Shown here: positions 9,683 through 18,833 of the stretch, in pieces
Layout of the letters: each line of letters starts with the position of its first letter
Numbering within the stretch: the stretch's first letter is position 1
NCBI RefSeq assembly: GCF_044373315.1
Contig: NZ_JBILQK010000004.1
Location: 38,181-102,180, forward strand
Reading direction: 5' to 3'
Length of the DNA: 64,000 nt
Source of the DNA: JACDQM01 sp044373315
GTDB lineage: Bacteria > Pseudomonadota > Gammaproteobacteria > Burkholderiales > Burkholderiaceae_C
Translations under genes and position numbers: made by a program
Notes under the pieces: generated by a model
Told to the model about the DNA's origin: nothing
The model's database searches: none
Seen by the model: only the letters and a program-made list of their open reading frames with translations

Positions 9683-10340
9683 AGCGCCAGCCCGGCGCAC
9701 TCTGCACCAGCCACACCAGCACCCAGCACAGCCAGGCCGACCACATGCTGTGGCTGGGGTAGTGGGCGCCGCGCGCCATCTGGGCCATGCCGAAGATGGC
9801 ACCCAGGCCCAGCACCGCCAGCAGCATCCAGCGGGCCAGGCGCGGGCGGTGGCCGCGCCACAGCAGGTAGAGGCTGAAAAAGGCAAAGCCCGCCGCCGCA
9901 TGGCCAGACGGAAAACAGTGGCCCGCGCCGCCGTCCAGCACACCGAGCTGCCAGTGCGGCACATAACGCGCCACGCCCCCGAACTCGGCTAGATCCCAGG
10001 GGCAGCTGGTGCTGCTGACGCGCTTGATCGCCGGCACCAGCAGCACCGCCAGCAGCGAAGCGGCAATGGCCTGCACGCGCTCGTGCCGGCTCGGGCCGTC
10101 CAGCCACAGACGCCAGGCATCCAGCACCATCAGCGCCAGGATGACCCAGGCCAGCATGCGCCCGCCTTCGTGCAGCAGCTTGCTGGTCAGCCAGGCCTCG
10201 CGCCAGGCGAAACCGCTGGCGCCTCCCCACAGGCGCACCGCGGCCAGGTCCAGGCCGCTCCACTCCCACAACAGGATCAGCAGCAGGGCCGCCAAGGTCC
10301 AGCCCAGATCGCGCCGCAACATCGGCGCAGCACGACTCAT
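9642..10340 (-). CDS. PAP2-family membrane phosphatase
   Basis: A 232-residue inner-membrane protein with about five or six hydrophobic segments. PAP2 motifs are visible: KRVSSTSCPWD (divergent first motif), CFPSGHAAAGF (second, with catalytic-acid His) and ARGAHYPSHSMWSAW (third, with nucleophile His). PAP2 enzymes remove phosphate from lipid phosphates such as undecaprenyl pyrophosphate, phosphatidate or lipid A. The start overlaps the eptA stop by 4 bp, which argues for a role in lipid A or envelope-lipid modification together with EptA. The exact lipid substrate is not shown by the sequence. Confidence 0.85.
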   Translation of the reverse strand: MSRAAPMLRRDLGWTLAALLLILLWEWSGLDLAAVRLWGGASGFAWREAWLTSKLLHEGGRMLAWVILALMVLDAWRLWLDGPSRHERVQAIAASLLAVLLVPAIKRVSSTSCPWDLAEFGGVARYVPHWQLGVLDGGAGHCFPSGHAAAGFAFFSLYLLWRGHRPRLARWMLLAVLGLGAIFGMAQMARGAHYPSHSMWSAWLCWVLVWLVQSAPGWRFNPARARPRPEAT

Positions 10341-12028
10341 GAAGGCTGCCTCAGGCAGCCGCGCGTCAGGTCGTAGTCCGGGGCATAGACCGCACTGCGC
10401 ACATCCAGCAGGCCCATCAGGCTGTGGAACAGGTGGTCATGCGTCAACGGCTGGGCCGCGCGCTTTCGCAGGCAGTCGGCATCCAGGCCACCGGCAAGCT
10501 GCCAACCGGGCGAGAACCACATCACCATCGGCACCTGGGTCTGCACCGCCGGCGCAATCGCGTAAGGCATGCCGTGCAGGAAGAGGTTCGCCTCGCCCAG
10601 CGATTCGCCATGGTCCGAGACATAGACCACGGCCGTGTCCACCTCAGTGGCCTTGGCCTGCAGGCGCTGGATCAGCTGGGCCAGCAGATGATCGGTGTAG
10701 AGCAGCGCGTTGTCGTAAGCATTGACGACTTCCTCGCGGCTGCAGTTGCGCAACTCATCGCTCTGGCAGGCCGGCTGGAAGCGCGCAAACGCCGGCGGGT
10801 AACGGCGAAAGTAGGACGGCCCGTGGTTGCCCAGCTGATGCAGCACCAGCAGCTGCGTGCCCTTGGCCTCGGCCAGGCGTTGCTCCAGGCCCAGCAGCAG
10901 GCCCTCATCCATGCAGCGACCGTCGGCGCACAGGCCCGGCGGATTCAGCTCGATCACATTGTCTTGCGACAGACCATCGCAAACGCCTTTGCAGCCCGAC
11001 TGGTTGTCGCGCCAGTGCACGCCGACCCCGGCACGCGTCAGCAGATGCAGCAGCGACTCGCTGCCGCGGATGCGGGCCTCGTCATAGTCGCGCCGGCCGA
11101 TGGGCGCAAACATGCAGGGCAGCGAGGTCTCGGTATTGGTGCCACAGCTGGTGACCTGCGGGAAGTTGATCACCGCGGGCAGTGCCGCCAACTCAGGCGT
11201 GGTCTGGCGTGCATAGCCGTTCAAGCCCCAGTTGGCGGCGCGTGCGGTTTCGCCAACCACCAGCACCACCAGGCGCGGTTTGCTATGCGTGACCCAGCTG
11301 GCGCCGGGCTGCGCGTCCAGGCCCAGCGGCTGGCGTGGTGCCGCAGCGCCTTTGGCCTCGGCGGCGCCCACCGCGGCCAGCGACCACAGGTAGTTGGCCG
11401 GCGTCATGAGGTAGCGCACTTCCTTGTGGTTGCGCATCATGGACGCGAAGGGCTGGAACACCGACAGCATGGCGCCCACGGCCACCGCCGCCGCCAGCGC
11501 CATCCAGCCGAGGCGCCACAGCGCCGACTTGATCAGCGGCCGGGTGCGGATGCGCAGCCGGCTCAGCAGCAGCAGCGGCAGGCCGGCATACAGCAGCAGG
11601 TGCAAGGCCAGCGGCCAGGACAGCAACTCGCGCGCCTCGGCCACATCGCTCTTCAGCACATTGCGCAGCATGCTCGGGTCCAGATAGACGCCGAAGGACT
11701 GCATGTAGAAGCTCGCGAACGCGGTGCCGACGATCAGCAGCGCCAGCACCGGCTTGACCGTCCAGCGGTTCACGACCAGCCCCAGCAGCAGGAAATGCAG
11801 CGCCAGCAGCAGCAGCGCCAGCGCCGCGGCAAAGCCCCAGGCGCTGGGGTCGGTCAGACTGCGCTCGCGCAGCGCCGCACTAAAGAACAGCCGGTTGGCC
11901 GCGAGCAGCCAGAACAGGCTGGCCAGCAGCAGCACCTGCTCGACGGTCGCGGTGATGGTGAACCGCTCCTCTGCGGGAGCGCGCGCTTCAGATGAAGAGC
12001 GACGGGACAGGAATTGCATCCATGGCAT
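10337..12028 (-). CDS. eptA: Phosphoethanolamine-lipid A transferase (EptA/MCR family)
   Basis: The protein (about 563 residues) has a five-helix N-terminal membrane domain and a periplasmic sulfatase-fold domain. Catalytic features are visible: VVGETARAANWGLNGY (metal-binding Glu), SCGTNTETSLPCMF (nucleophile Thr between cysteines) and YVSDHGESLGE (metal-binding Asp-His). It moves phosphoethanolamine from phosphatidylethanolamine to lipid A phosphate, reducing the negative charge and affinity for polymyxins. ATGs at 12028 (MPWMQF) and 12019 (MQF) are possible starts. It is followed in operon by a PAP2 gene and is divergent from a sensor kinase. This is an intrinsic chromosomal type, with no mobile element nearby. 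Confidence 0.92.
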   Translation of the reverse strand: MPWMQFLSRRSSSEARAPAEERFTITATVEQVLLLASLFWLLAANRLFFSAALRERSLTDPSAWGFAAALALLLLALHFLLLGLVVNRWTVKPVLALLIVGTAFASFYMQSFGVYLDPSMLRNVLKSDVAEARELLSWPLALHLLLYAGLPLLLLSRLRIRTRPLIKSALWRLGWMALAAAVAVGAMLSVFQPFASMMRNHKEVRYLMTPANYLWSLAAVGAAEAKGAAAPRQPLGLDAQPGASWVTHSKPRLVVLVVGETARAANWGLNGYARQTTPELAALPAVINFPQVTSCGTNTETSLPCMFAPIGRRDYDEARIRGSESLLHLLTRAGVGVHWRDNQSGCKGVCDGLSQDNVIELNPPGLCADGRCMDEGLLLGLEQRLAEAKGTQLLVLHQLGNHGPSYFRRYPPAFARFQPACQSDELRNCSREEVVNAYDNALLYTDHLLAQLIQRLQAKATEVDTAVVYVSDHGESLGEANLFLHGMPYAIAPAVQTQVPMVMWFSPGWQLAGGLDADCLRKRAAQPLTHDHLFHSLMGLLDVRSAVYAPDYDLTRGCLRQPS

Positions 12029-12042
12029 CTTGCAGCGGCAGA

Positions 12043-12059
12043 CTGAAGCCGGGCTTAAG
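12043..12059. promoter_or_regulatory. PmrA-box-like direct repeat (CTGAAG-N5-CTTAAG)
   Basis: CTGAAG, five bases, then CTTAAG matches the enterobacterial PmrA box (YTTAAK-N5-YTTAAK) except for one base. It lies in the 90-bp spacer between eptA and the divergent sensor kinase, 15 bp before the eptA ATG and 60 bp before the kinase ATG. TATGGT at 12080-12085 could be a -10 for the kinase. In known systems PmrA controls eptA/pmrC. Assignment here is inferred from pattern and context. Confidence 0.5.
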
Positions 12060-12118
12060 AATGGGCTGCAGGTTTGCGCTATGGTGCTGCCCAAGCGTGC
12101 CTCACCCTGCCCACCCAC

Positions 12119-13414
12119 ATGCAAGCCCTGCCCTCCATCCGCACCCGCCTGGCCCATGCACTGCTGGGCTGGTCGCTGCTGTTCAGCTTGAGCATTGCGC
12201 TGGCGGTCTGGCTGGCGGCGCGGCATGAAGCGGACGAGCTGCTGGACGACAGCCTGCTGGCCTCGGCCGAGGTGCTGAGCAGCGTGCTGCGTCCGCTGGC
12301 GGAAGCCCCGGTGCCGCAACAGCTGGAAGCGCCGCTGGCGGCGATGCAAACCAATGGCGGACACCGCTTCGCCTGGCAACTGGTGGACACCGATGCGCGG
12401 GTGCTGCTGCGCTCGGCCGGCGCGCCCGACCTGGCCTGGCGCGTGACCCCTGAGAACGGCTTCAGCGATCCGCCCGGCTGGCATGTGCACGCCACGCCGC
12501 TAGGCCCGGCGGGACGCATGCTCTATGTGGCGCAATCCCGTGACGAGCGCGACGAGGCCGCGATGGAAGTGACACTCAGCACGGTGCTGGCCGCGCTGGC
12601 AGTGGCGCTGCTGGGCCATGTGTGGCTGCGCGCCAAGGTCAACCATGAGCTGGCGCCGCTGCAGGCCTTGTCGGAACGCCTGGCCAGCCACGATCCCTTG
12701 CAGCAAGGCGCCAGCCTCGGGCCGGCGGCGCGCCTGGAGTTGCAGCCCATGCACGAGGCCATCGATGCGCTCGGCCGGCGCCTGGCCCGGCGCCTGGGCA
12801 GCGAGCGTGCCTTCTCGGCTCATGCGGCGCATGCCCTGCGCACACCGCTGGCCGGCATCGATGTGCAGCTGGCCGTGGCCTTGCGCGAGGCCCCCGCGTC
12901 GCTGCAACCGCGTCTTCAGCGCGTTCGTGAAGCCGCCCACCGGCTGCAACGCGTGGTGTCGGCGCTGCTGAGCCTGTTCCGCAGCAGCGATGAGCCAAAG
13001 CCCCAGACACTGGCGCTGGCCGCCTTGTGCAGCCGTCTGCATGTGGAAGGCCTGCAGCTGCAGGTCGAAGCCGGGGCGCTGCTGCGGGCTGATCCCGATC
13101 TGCTGGCGGCGGCCTTGCTGAACCTGCTGGACAACGCGCTGCGCCATGGCGCCCGGCAGGTGCACATCAGCCTGCCAGCGCCCCAGACCCTGCGCCTGCT
13201 TGACGATGGCCGCGGCTGCAGCCAGGAGCAGCGCGAGGCCTTGCGTCGCGGCTTGCTGGCACAGCGCCAGGGCGGCAGCGAGCCGGTGGATCCGGCCCAG
13301 GGCCTGAGCGGATTGGGCCTGCTGCTGGCCGATCTGGTGGCCCGCGCGCATGGCGGCGGGCTGGATCTTCCCGAGGTCGAACAGGGTTTCGCGGTCGAGC
13401 TGCGTCTGGCCTGA
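12119..13414 (+). CDS. Sensor histidine kinase (PmrB/QseC-like), no adjacent response regulator
   Basis: A 431-residue membrane kinase. It has TM1 near residues 13-33, a periplasmic region, TM2 around LSTVLAALAVALLGHVWL, a HAMP-like linker, the phospho-accepting His in FSAHAAHALRTPLAGI, the N box LLNLLDNALRHG, and the ATP-lid motifs LLDDGRGCS and GLSGLGLLLADLVARAHGG. The ATG at 12119 (MQALPSIRTRLAHALLGW) fits a short cytoplasmic N-terminus. No response regulator flanks it, unusual for this class. Divergence from eptA suggests it senses envelope stress or cationic peptides and controls lipid A modification, by inference. Confidence 0.87.
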   Translation: MQALPSIRTRLAHALLGWSLLFSLSIALAVWLAARHEADELLDDSLLASAEVLSSVLRPLAEAPVPQQLEAPLAAMQTNGGHRFAWQLVDTDARVLLRSAGAPDLAWRVTPENGFSDPPGWHVHATPLGPAGRMLYVAQSRDERDEAAMEVTLSTVLAALAVALLGHVWLRAKVNHELAPLQALSERLASHDPLQQGASLGPAARLELQPMHEAIDALGRRLARRLGSERAFSAHAAHALRTPLAGIDVQLAVALREAPASLQPRLQRVREAAHRLQRVVSALLSLFRSSDEPKPQTLALAALCSRLHVEGLQLQVEAGALLRADPDLLAAALLNLLDNALRHGARQVHISLPAPQTLRLLDDGRGCSQEQREALRRGLLAQRQGGSEPVDPAQGLSGLGLLLADLVARAHGGGLDLPEVEQGFAVELRLA

Positions 13415-13487
13415 GGCGAGGCCGAAAGCCGCCGCGCGATGCGGCGTGCCGCCGATGCGCCCGAAGCCCGGCGCATAACCCCCAGGC

Positions 13488-13502
13488 ATGGTTGATGACC
13501 AT
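13488..13502. promoter_or_regulatory. Short palindrome upstream of TonB receptor (possible operator)
   Basis: ATGGT-tgatg-ACCAT is a perfect 5-bp dyad 97 bp before the receptor start. It vaguely resembles the TGGT-N4-ACCA dre sites of GntR-type amino-sugar regulators but the spacer is one base longer, and no such regulator is encoded in the cluster. The rest of 13415-13598 holds no gene. Confidence 0.25.
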
Positions 13503-13598
13503 ACCGCAATGCACGGATCAGGCCGATTGGCGGGACAGTACCACCTGCATACCGCCTGCCCGGCTGGCGCAGCAACAAGACCCATACCCGGAGACCCC

Positions 13599-16421
13599 AT
13601 GCAAGCTCGCTTCAAGATCCATCCCGTAGCCCTGGCCAGCGCCCTGGCACTCCTGTCCGTCCACCCGGCCGTGCTGGCGCAGACGGCCGCGCCGGCCAAG
13701 CCCAAGCAGCAGCTCGACACGGTGGAAGTCACCGGCATCCGGGCCTCGCTGCAGCGCTCGATCGATGCCAAGAAGCAGGCCGACACCAACGTCGAGGTGA
13801 TCAGCGCCGAGGACGTGGGCAAGATGCCGGACAAGAACGTGGGCGATGCGCTGAGCCGCGTGCCGGGCGTCAATGTGCAGGCCGGCAATGCGCTGGCGAT
13901 GGACGAGGCCGAGCGCGTGGCGATCCGCAGCGTGCCGCCCAGCCTGAACCTGTTCACAGTGAACGGCCACGCGATCAGCTCGGGCGACTGGCACATCTCG
14001 GACCAGGCCTCCTCCACCCGCAGCGTCAGCTTCGCCTTGCTGCCCTCGCAGCTGATCGGGCAGGTGACGGTGTTCAAGAACGGCCAGGCCGATGCCATCG
14101 AAGGCGGCATCTCCGGCAGCGTGGACATGAAGCTGCGCAAGCCGCTGGATTTCCGCAAGCCGCTGGTGGGCGAGGCCTCGCTGGGCGCGGTCTATTCGGA
14201 TCGCGCCGGCAAGCTGGACCCGCAGCTCAGCGGCCTGATCTCCTGGCAGAACCAGGAGCGCAATCTGGGCGTGCTGGTGCAGGGCTTCTCCGAAAAGCGC
14301 CACATCCAGCGTGATGCGGCCGAGACCTTCTCGCGCGGCTTCTTCAGCCAGGCCGGCGCCACCGCGTCCGGCGACCCGGCGCTGCTGAATGTACGCTTCC
14401 CGGCCAACTTCAATGCCGCCAGCTTCCAGGGCGTGCGCGAGCGCAAGGGCGCTTACCTGGGCGTGCAGCTGCGCCCCACCAAGAACACCGACCTACACCT
14501 GAGCGCCTTCAGCGCGCGCCTGGACGCCGAGAACTTCAACAAGGCGCCCTATGTCACCGTCAGCGGCATGATCGGCACGCTGGGCACCGGCGCCTACCGG
14601 GTCAGCGATGCCAAGGTGGTGGACGGCGTGCTGACCGAAGCCACGCTGACCCGCCCGACCGGCAGCACCACCCAGACCCAGGGCCTGATGGTGGACCAGC
14701 TGCTGCGCGATGGCGCGCACTCCACCAGCCAGTTCCTCGACCTGGAAGGCGAGCACCGTTTCTCGGACAGCTTCAAGATCAAGGGCCGCATCGGCACCAC
14801 GCGCGGCGACGGCGTCACCGAAGCCCAGCCCTATATCAAGCTGGGCCTGATCAACCCGCATCAGTTCAAGTACAAGATCTTCCCGGACAAAGCGCCCGAG
14901 TACGCCTTCTACGACGCCGCGGGCAAGCAGATCGACCTCTCGGACATCAAGAACTACCAGCTGGTGCAGGAACGCACCAATGCGCCCAAGTCGCTGGACA
15001 AGGAAGACTATCTGCACCTGGACGGCGAGCAGCGCGTCGACTGGGGCCCGCTGAACCTGTTGAAGTTCGGCCTGCGCGCCACCCAGCACCAGCGCGACTT
15101 CTCGCAGAACCTGATCTATTGGAAGGCCGAGCGCGATGGTGGCTTCAGCCAGATCGGCCTGAGCTCGGGCAACAGCCTGCCGCTGATCAACGGTGTGGCG
15201 CCCACGCTGCCCACACCGGCCGGCAGCTTCCCGTCCGGACAGGGCAACGGCCTTGGTGGCAACTACCCGACCGCCTACCCCTTCTTCTCGGCCGAGCAGA
15301 TTCGCGCCTTCAACGCACAGTTCCTCTACCAGGACCCTGCCAACATCAACTGGACTGGCGCCTACACGATCAAGGAGGCCAACCAGGCGGCCTATCTGAT
15401 GAGCGAGTTCGAGACCGGCAAGTGGAGCGGCAATCTGGGCGTGCGCGGTGTCAGCACCAAGGTCACCTCGATCAGCTACCAGCGCCTGGGCGCCTTCGGC
15501 TGCGAAGCCACCACACCGCGCTGCCGCGTTGATGGCGCCTTCACCACCAATGCCCAGGTCAACGGCGTGTTCCTGCCCCAGGTGGTGGAGACCACGCACC
15601 GCGTCTTCCTGCCCAGCTTGAATGCGCGCTACCAGTTCAGCCGCGACCTGATCGGCCGCTTCAGCATCAACCGCACCATGGGCCGTCCCAACTACGGCGA
15701 GCTGGCCGGCGCCGTCAGCCTGACCAACGAGGACATCAGCAAGGGCCCGCTGACCGCCACCGCCACCGGCAACCCGGCGCTCAAGCCGACCGTGTCCAAC
15801 AACATCGACGTGTCGCTGGGCTGGTACTTCGCTCCGCGCGCCTTCGTGTCGGGCGGCCTGTTCCAGCAAAACATGAAGGACTACGCTGGCCGCGGCCGCG
15901 CCAATCTGCCGCTGTTCAACCCGCTGACCAACAAAGTGGAGAGCTTCGACACCTCGACCCGGGTCGGCGTGGATGCCCGCGTCAAGGGCTTCGAGATCGC
16001 GGGCGAACTGCCGGTCGGTGCGGGCTTCGGCATCGGCGCCAACTACACCTATGTAGACGCCGAGGACGACAGCTTCACGCCCGCCCAGCCCATGGTCGGC
16101 AGCTCCAAGCACACCTACAACCTGGTGGGCTTCTACGAGACGCAGCGTTACTCGGTGCGCCTGGCCTGGAACCACCGCTCGCCCTTCCAGTGGGTGCAGG
16201 TGGCCGCGGCGCCGTTCAATGTGCAGCGCTGGGCAGATTCGGTCGGCACGCTGTCGGCCTCGGTGAACTTCAAGCTCACTGACACGCTGAGCCTGAGCCT
16301 GGACGGCAACAACCTGAACAACCCGCGCCGCAAGTACTACCACGACGGGCTGGAGCAGCTGCCCCAGGGCTACTTCATGTCCGGCCGCCAGTACTACCTG
16401 AACCTGCGCGCGAAGTTCTGA
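13599..16421 (+). CDS. TonB-dependent receptor (Xanthomonas/Caulobacter-type)
   Basis: A 940-residue outer-membrane transporter. After a signal peptide ending in VLAQ come the plug start VEVTGIRASLQRSIDAKKQ and VISAEDVGKMPDKNVGDALSRVPGVNVQ, characteristic of the large receptors of Xanthomonas, Caulobacter and relatives that import carbohydrates. The barrel ends YYLNLRAKF, with a terminal Phe as expected for BAM recognition. The ATG at 13599 follows CGGAG. It heads a set of MurQ, transporter, hydrolase and kinase genes, so a peptidoglycan- or chitin-derived oligosaccharide is the probable ligand. The ligand assignment is inferred. Confidence 0.9.
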   Translation: MQARFKIHPVALASALALLSVHPAVLAQTAAPAKPKQQLDTVEVTGIRASLQRSIDAKKQADTNVEVISAEDVGKMPDKNVGDALSRVPGVNVQAGNALAMDEAERVAIRSVPPSLNLFTVNGHAISSGDWHISDQASSTRSVSFALLPSQLIGQVTVFKNGQADAIEGGISGSVDMKLRKPLDFRKPLVGEASLGAVYSDRAGKLDPQLSGLISWQNQERNLGVLVQGFSEKRHIQRDAAETFSRGFFSQAGATASGDPALLNVRFPANFNAASFQGVRERKGAYLGVQLRPTKNTDLHLSAFSARLDAENFNKAPYVTVSGMIGTLGTGAYRVSDAKVVDGVLTEATLTRPTGSTTQTQGLMVDQLLRDGAHSTSQFLDLEGEHRFSDSFKIKGRIGTTRGDGVTEAQPYIKLGLINPHQFKYKIFPDKAPEYAFYDAAGKQIDLSDIKNYQLVQERTNAPKSLDKEDYLHLDGEQRVDWGPLNLLKFGLRATQHQRDFSQNLIYWKAERDGGFSQIGLSSGNSLPLINGVAPTLPTPAGSFPSGQGNGLGGNYPTAYPFFSAEQIRAFNAQFLYQDPANINWTGAYTIKEANQAAYLMSEFETGKWSGNLGVRGVSTKVTSISYQRLGAFGCEATTPRCRVDGAFTTNAQVNGVFLPQVVETTHRVFLPSLNARYQFSRDLIGRFSINRTMGRPNYGELAGAVSLTNEDISKGPLTATATGNPALKPTVSNNIDVSLGWYFAPRAFVSGGLFQQNMKDYAGRGRANLPLFNPLTNKVESFDTSTRVGVDARVKGFEIAGELPVGAGFGIGANYTYVDAEDDSFTPAQPMVGSSKHTYNLVGFYETQRYSVRLAWNHRSPFQWVQVAAAPFNVQRWADSVGTLSASVNFKLTDTLSLSLDGNNLNNPRRKYYHDGLEQLPQGYFMSGRQYYLNLRAKF

Positions 16422-16501
16422 TTCGCCAAGGCCCCGAAGCGGAGCCGCCCATGCCCGGCGGCCCCGCCTGTATCCTCACTGTGACTGCTACCTAGCCTCC
16501 C

Positions 16502-17392
16502 ATGCTGAAGACCGAAACCCCCAGCGAGCGCGATACCGAACTCGACCAGTACGACAGCGCCCGGCTGCTGAGCGTGCTGATCGACGATCAGCTGGGTGCG
16601 GTGGCGGCAGTGCGCCGCGCGCTGCCCGCGCTGACAAAGGCGGTGGATGCGGCACTGCCGCGCATCGAGGCCGGCGGGCGCCTGCTGTATGCCGGCGCCG
16701 GCACCTCGGGCCGGCTGGGCGTGCTGGACAGCGTCGAGCTGCATCCCACCTTCTCCTGGCCACGCGAGCGCGCGGTGGCGGTGCTGGCCGGCGGTGAATC
16801 GGCGATGTTCGTGGCGGTCGAAGGTGCCGAAGACGACGAGACCCAGGGCGCGGCCGATGTGCAGGCGCTGCAGCCCGGCCCGAGCGATGTGCTTTTGGCG
16901 CTGGCCGCTTCGGGCGGCACGCCCTATGTGCTGGGCGCCTTGCACGCGGCCCGCACCGCCGGTGCGCTGGCCATCGGCTTTGCCAACAACGCCGACGCGC
17001 CGGTGCTGGCCGCGGCCGAGATCGGTGTGCTCCTGGACACCGGGGCCGAGGTGATCTCGGGCAGCACGCGGCTGAAGGCCGGCAGCGCGCAGAAGATGGC
17101 GCTGAACAGCTTTTCCAGCGCGCTGATGGTGCGGCTGGGCAAGGTCTACGGCAATCTGATGGTCGACCTGAAGGCCACCAACGCCAAGCTGGTGCGGCGT
17201 GCGGTGGCGCTGACCATGCGCGCCGCCGAAGTGGACGAGGCGCAGGCCCGCGCGGTGCTGGAGCAGTGCGGCTATCACGTCAAGACCGCGGTGGTCGCGC
17301 TGCGCCTGGGCGTGGATGTGGCCAGCGCCACGCAAGCCCTGACGCTGGCCGGCGGCCGGGTGCGCGCCGCACTGGCGGCGCGGGCCGAGTGA
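16502..17392 (+). CDS. murQ: N-acetylmuramic acid 6-phosphate etherase
   Basis: A 296-residue SIS-domain lyase that cleaves the D-lactyl ether of MurNAc-6-phosphate to give GlcNAc-6-phosphate and D-lactate in the cytoplasm. Family motifs are clear: LLYAGAGTSGRLGVLDSVELHPTF, with the catalytic Glu of the ECPPTFG-type motif kept as ELHPTF, LLALAASGGTPYVLGAL, and EVISGSTRLKAGSAQKMALN. A C-terminal helical tail (AAEVDEAQARAVLEQCGYHVKTAVV) is present. It is the diagnostic gene for MurNAc catabolism here; its substrate would come from the kinase encoded at 21527. Confidence 0.96.
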   Translation: MLKTETPSERDTELDQYDSARLLSVLIDDQLGAVAAVRRALPALTKAVDAALPRIEAGGRLLYAGAGTSGRLGVLDSVELHPTFSWPRERAVAVLAGGESAMFVAVEGAEDDETQGAADVQALQPGPSDVLLALAASGGTPYVLGALHAARTAGALAIGFANNADAPVLAAAEIGVLLDTGAEVISGSTRLKAGSAQKMALNSFSSALMVRLGKVYGNLMVDLKATNAKLVRRAVALTMRAAEVDEAQARAVLEQCGYHVKTAVVALRLGVDVASATQALTLAGGRVRAALAARAE

Positions 17393-17528
17393 AAACCCGG
17401 CCCGGCTGCGCGCTCGCCGGGCCTGACAAGGGGCCGAGAATGCGCGCCACACACCCAACATCCGTGAGCGCACCGGCCACCGGCCAGGCGCCCACCGCCC
17501 AACCTCCGAGCAGCAGGCCCACACCCGC

Positions 17529-18833
17529 ATGAGCGAGCACCTCCCGACACCGCAGACCCGCAACCCCTGGGCCTGGATTCCCAGCCTCTATTTCGGCCAG
17601 GCCATGCCGTACCTGGTCGTCATGACGCTGTCGGTGATCATGTACAAGAACCTCGAGGTCTCCAACACCGAGATCGCGCTCTACACCAGCTGGCTCTACC
17701 TGCCCTGGGTGATCAAGCCGCTTTGGTCGCCGCTGATCGAGATCTTCGGCACCAAGCGGCGCTGGATCACCGTGCTGCAGTTCCTGGTGGGTGCCAGCCT
17801 GGCGCTGGTGGCCTTGTCGGTGCCGGCGCCCAAGTTCTTCCAGCTGACGCTGGCGATGTTCTGGCTGATGGCCTTTGCCTCGGCCTCGCATGACATCGCG
17901 GCAGACGGCTTCTACATGCTGGCGCTCAAGACGCACCAGCAGGCGGCCTTCGTCGGCGTGCGCTCCACCTTCTACCGCCTGGCCAATATCGGCGGCCAGG
18001 GCGGCCTGGTCTATCTGGCTGGCGAGCTGCAGGAACGCACCGGCAGCATGACGACGGCCTGGAGCATCGTGTTCTTCATCCTGGCCGGCTTCTTCGTCGC
18101 GATGGCGGCCTATCACCAGTGGGCCCTGCCCAGGCCCGCAGCGGACACGCCGCCTAGCCCGACCGGGCAGCACTGGCTGGCTGAGTTCCTGGCCGTGTTC
18201 GCGGCCTTCTTCCGCAAGCCGGGCATCATGGTGTTCCTGGCTTTTCTGCTGCTGTACCGCTTCCCGGAAGCGCAGCTGCTGAAGCTGGCCACGCCCTTTC
18301 TGCTGGACAAGCTTGAGGCCGGCGGCCTGGCACTGACGACCAAGCAGCTGGGCATCGCCTACGGCACGGTGGGGCTGAGCGCGCTGACCCTGGGCGGGCT
18401 GCTGGGCGGCTGGGTCATCTCGCGCATCGGCCTGGGCAGGGCGCTGTGGCCCATGGTGCTGGCCATCAATGTCCCCAATATCGTCTACGTGATGATGGCG
18501 GCATGGCCGACCGACAACCTGTGGCTGATCAGCGCAGCCATCGCGTTCGAGCAGTTTGGCTACGGCCTGGGCTTCGCCGCCTACCTGCTGGTGATGATCT
18601 ACGTCGCTGAAGGTGAGCACAAGACGGCGCACTACGCGATCTGCACCGGCTTCATGGCGCTGGGCATGATGCTGCCCGGCATGTGGAGCGGCTGGCTGCA
18701 GGAGCAGCTGGGCTATCTGAACTTCTTCATCTGGGTGCTGATCGCCACGGTGCCCTCGTTTGCCGTGGCCGCGCTGATCAAGGTGCCGGCCGAGTTCGGC
18801 AAGAAGACCGATGAGGAGGCCGAGGCCCGATGA
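17529..18833 (+). CDS. MFS transporter, AmpG/PAT-like (muropeptide or amino-sugar permease)
   Basis: A 434-residue inner-membrane protein with about twelve hydrophobic segments. The start WIPSLYFGQAMPYLVVMTLSVIMYKNLEVSNTEIALYTSWLYLPWVIKPLWSP resembles the AmpG/acetyl-CoA-transporter-like (PAT) branch of MFS, whose best known member imports GlcNAc-anhydroMurNAc peptides. Position between murQ and nagX supports import of MurNAc, GlcNAc or muropeptides from the periplasm. The 136-bp gap after murQ includes a GC-rich dyad. The stop overlaps the nagX start (ATGA). Confidence 0.87.
   Translation: MSEHLPTPQTRNPWAWIPSLYFGQAMPYLVVMTLSVIMYKNLEVSNTEIALYTSWLYLPWVIKPLWSPLIEIFGTKRRWITVLQFLVGASLALVALSVPAPKFFQLTLAMFWLMAFASASHDIAADGFYMLALKTHQQAAFVGVRSTFYRLANIGGQGGLVYLAGELQERTGSMTTAWSIVFFILAGFFVAMAAYHQWALPRPAADTPPSPTGQHWLAEFLAVFAAFFRKPGIMVFLAFLLLYRFPEAQLLKLATPFLLDKLEAGGLALTTKQLGIAYGTVGLSALTLGGLLGGWVISRIGLGRALWPMVLAINVPNIVYVMMAAWPTDNLWLISAAIAFEQFGYGLGFAAYLLVMIYVAEGEHKTAHYAICTGFMALGMMLPGMWSGWLQEQLGYLNFFIWVLIATVPSFAVAALIKVPAEFGKKTDEEAEAR

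Noticed and set aside
10337..12028. Acquired mcr-type resistance gene
   Set aside because: The gene is in an ordinary chromosomal operon with PAP2 and no mobile element is near; it fits an intrinsic eptA.
14493..16343. 616-codon open frame antisense to the first TonB receptor
   Set aside because: The receptor reading has full domain motifs; the antisense product is low-complexity Val/Ala/Gly/Arg sequence.
17393..17528. Possible terminator between murQ and the MFS gene
   Set aside because: CCCGGC/GCCGGG can pair but the loop is long, the context is uniformly GC-rich and there is no T-tract.
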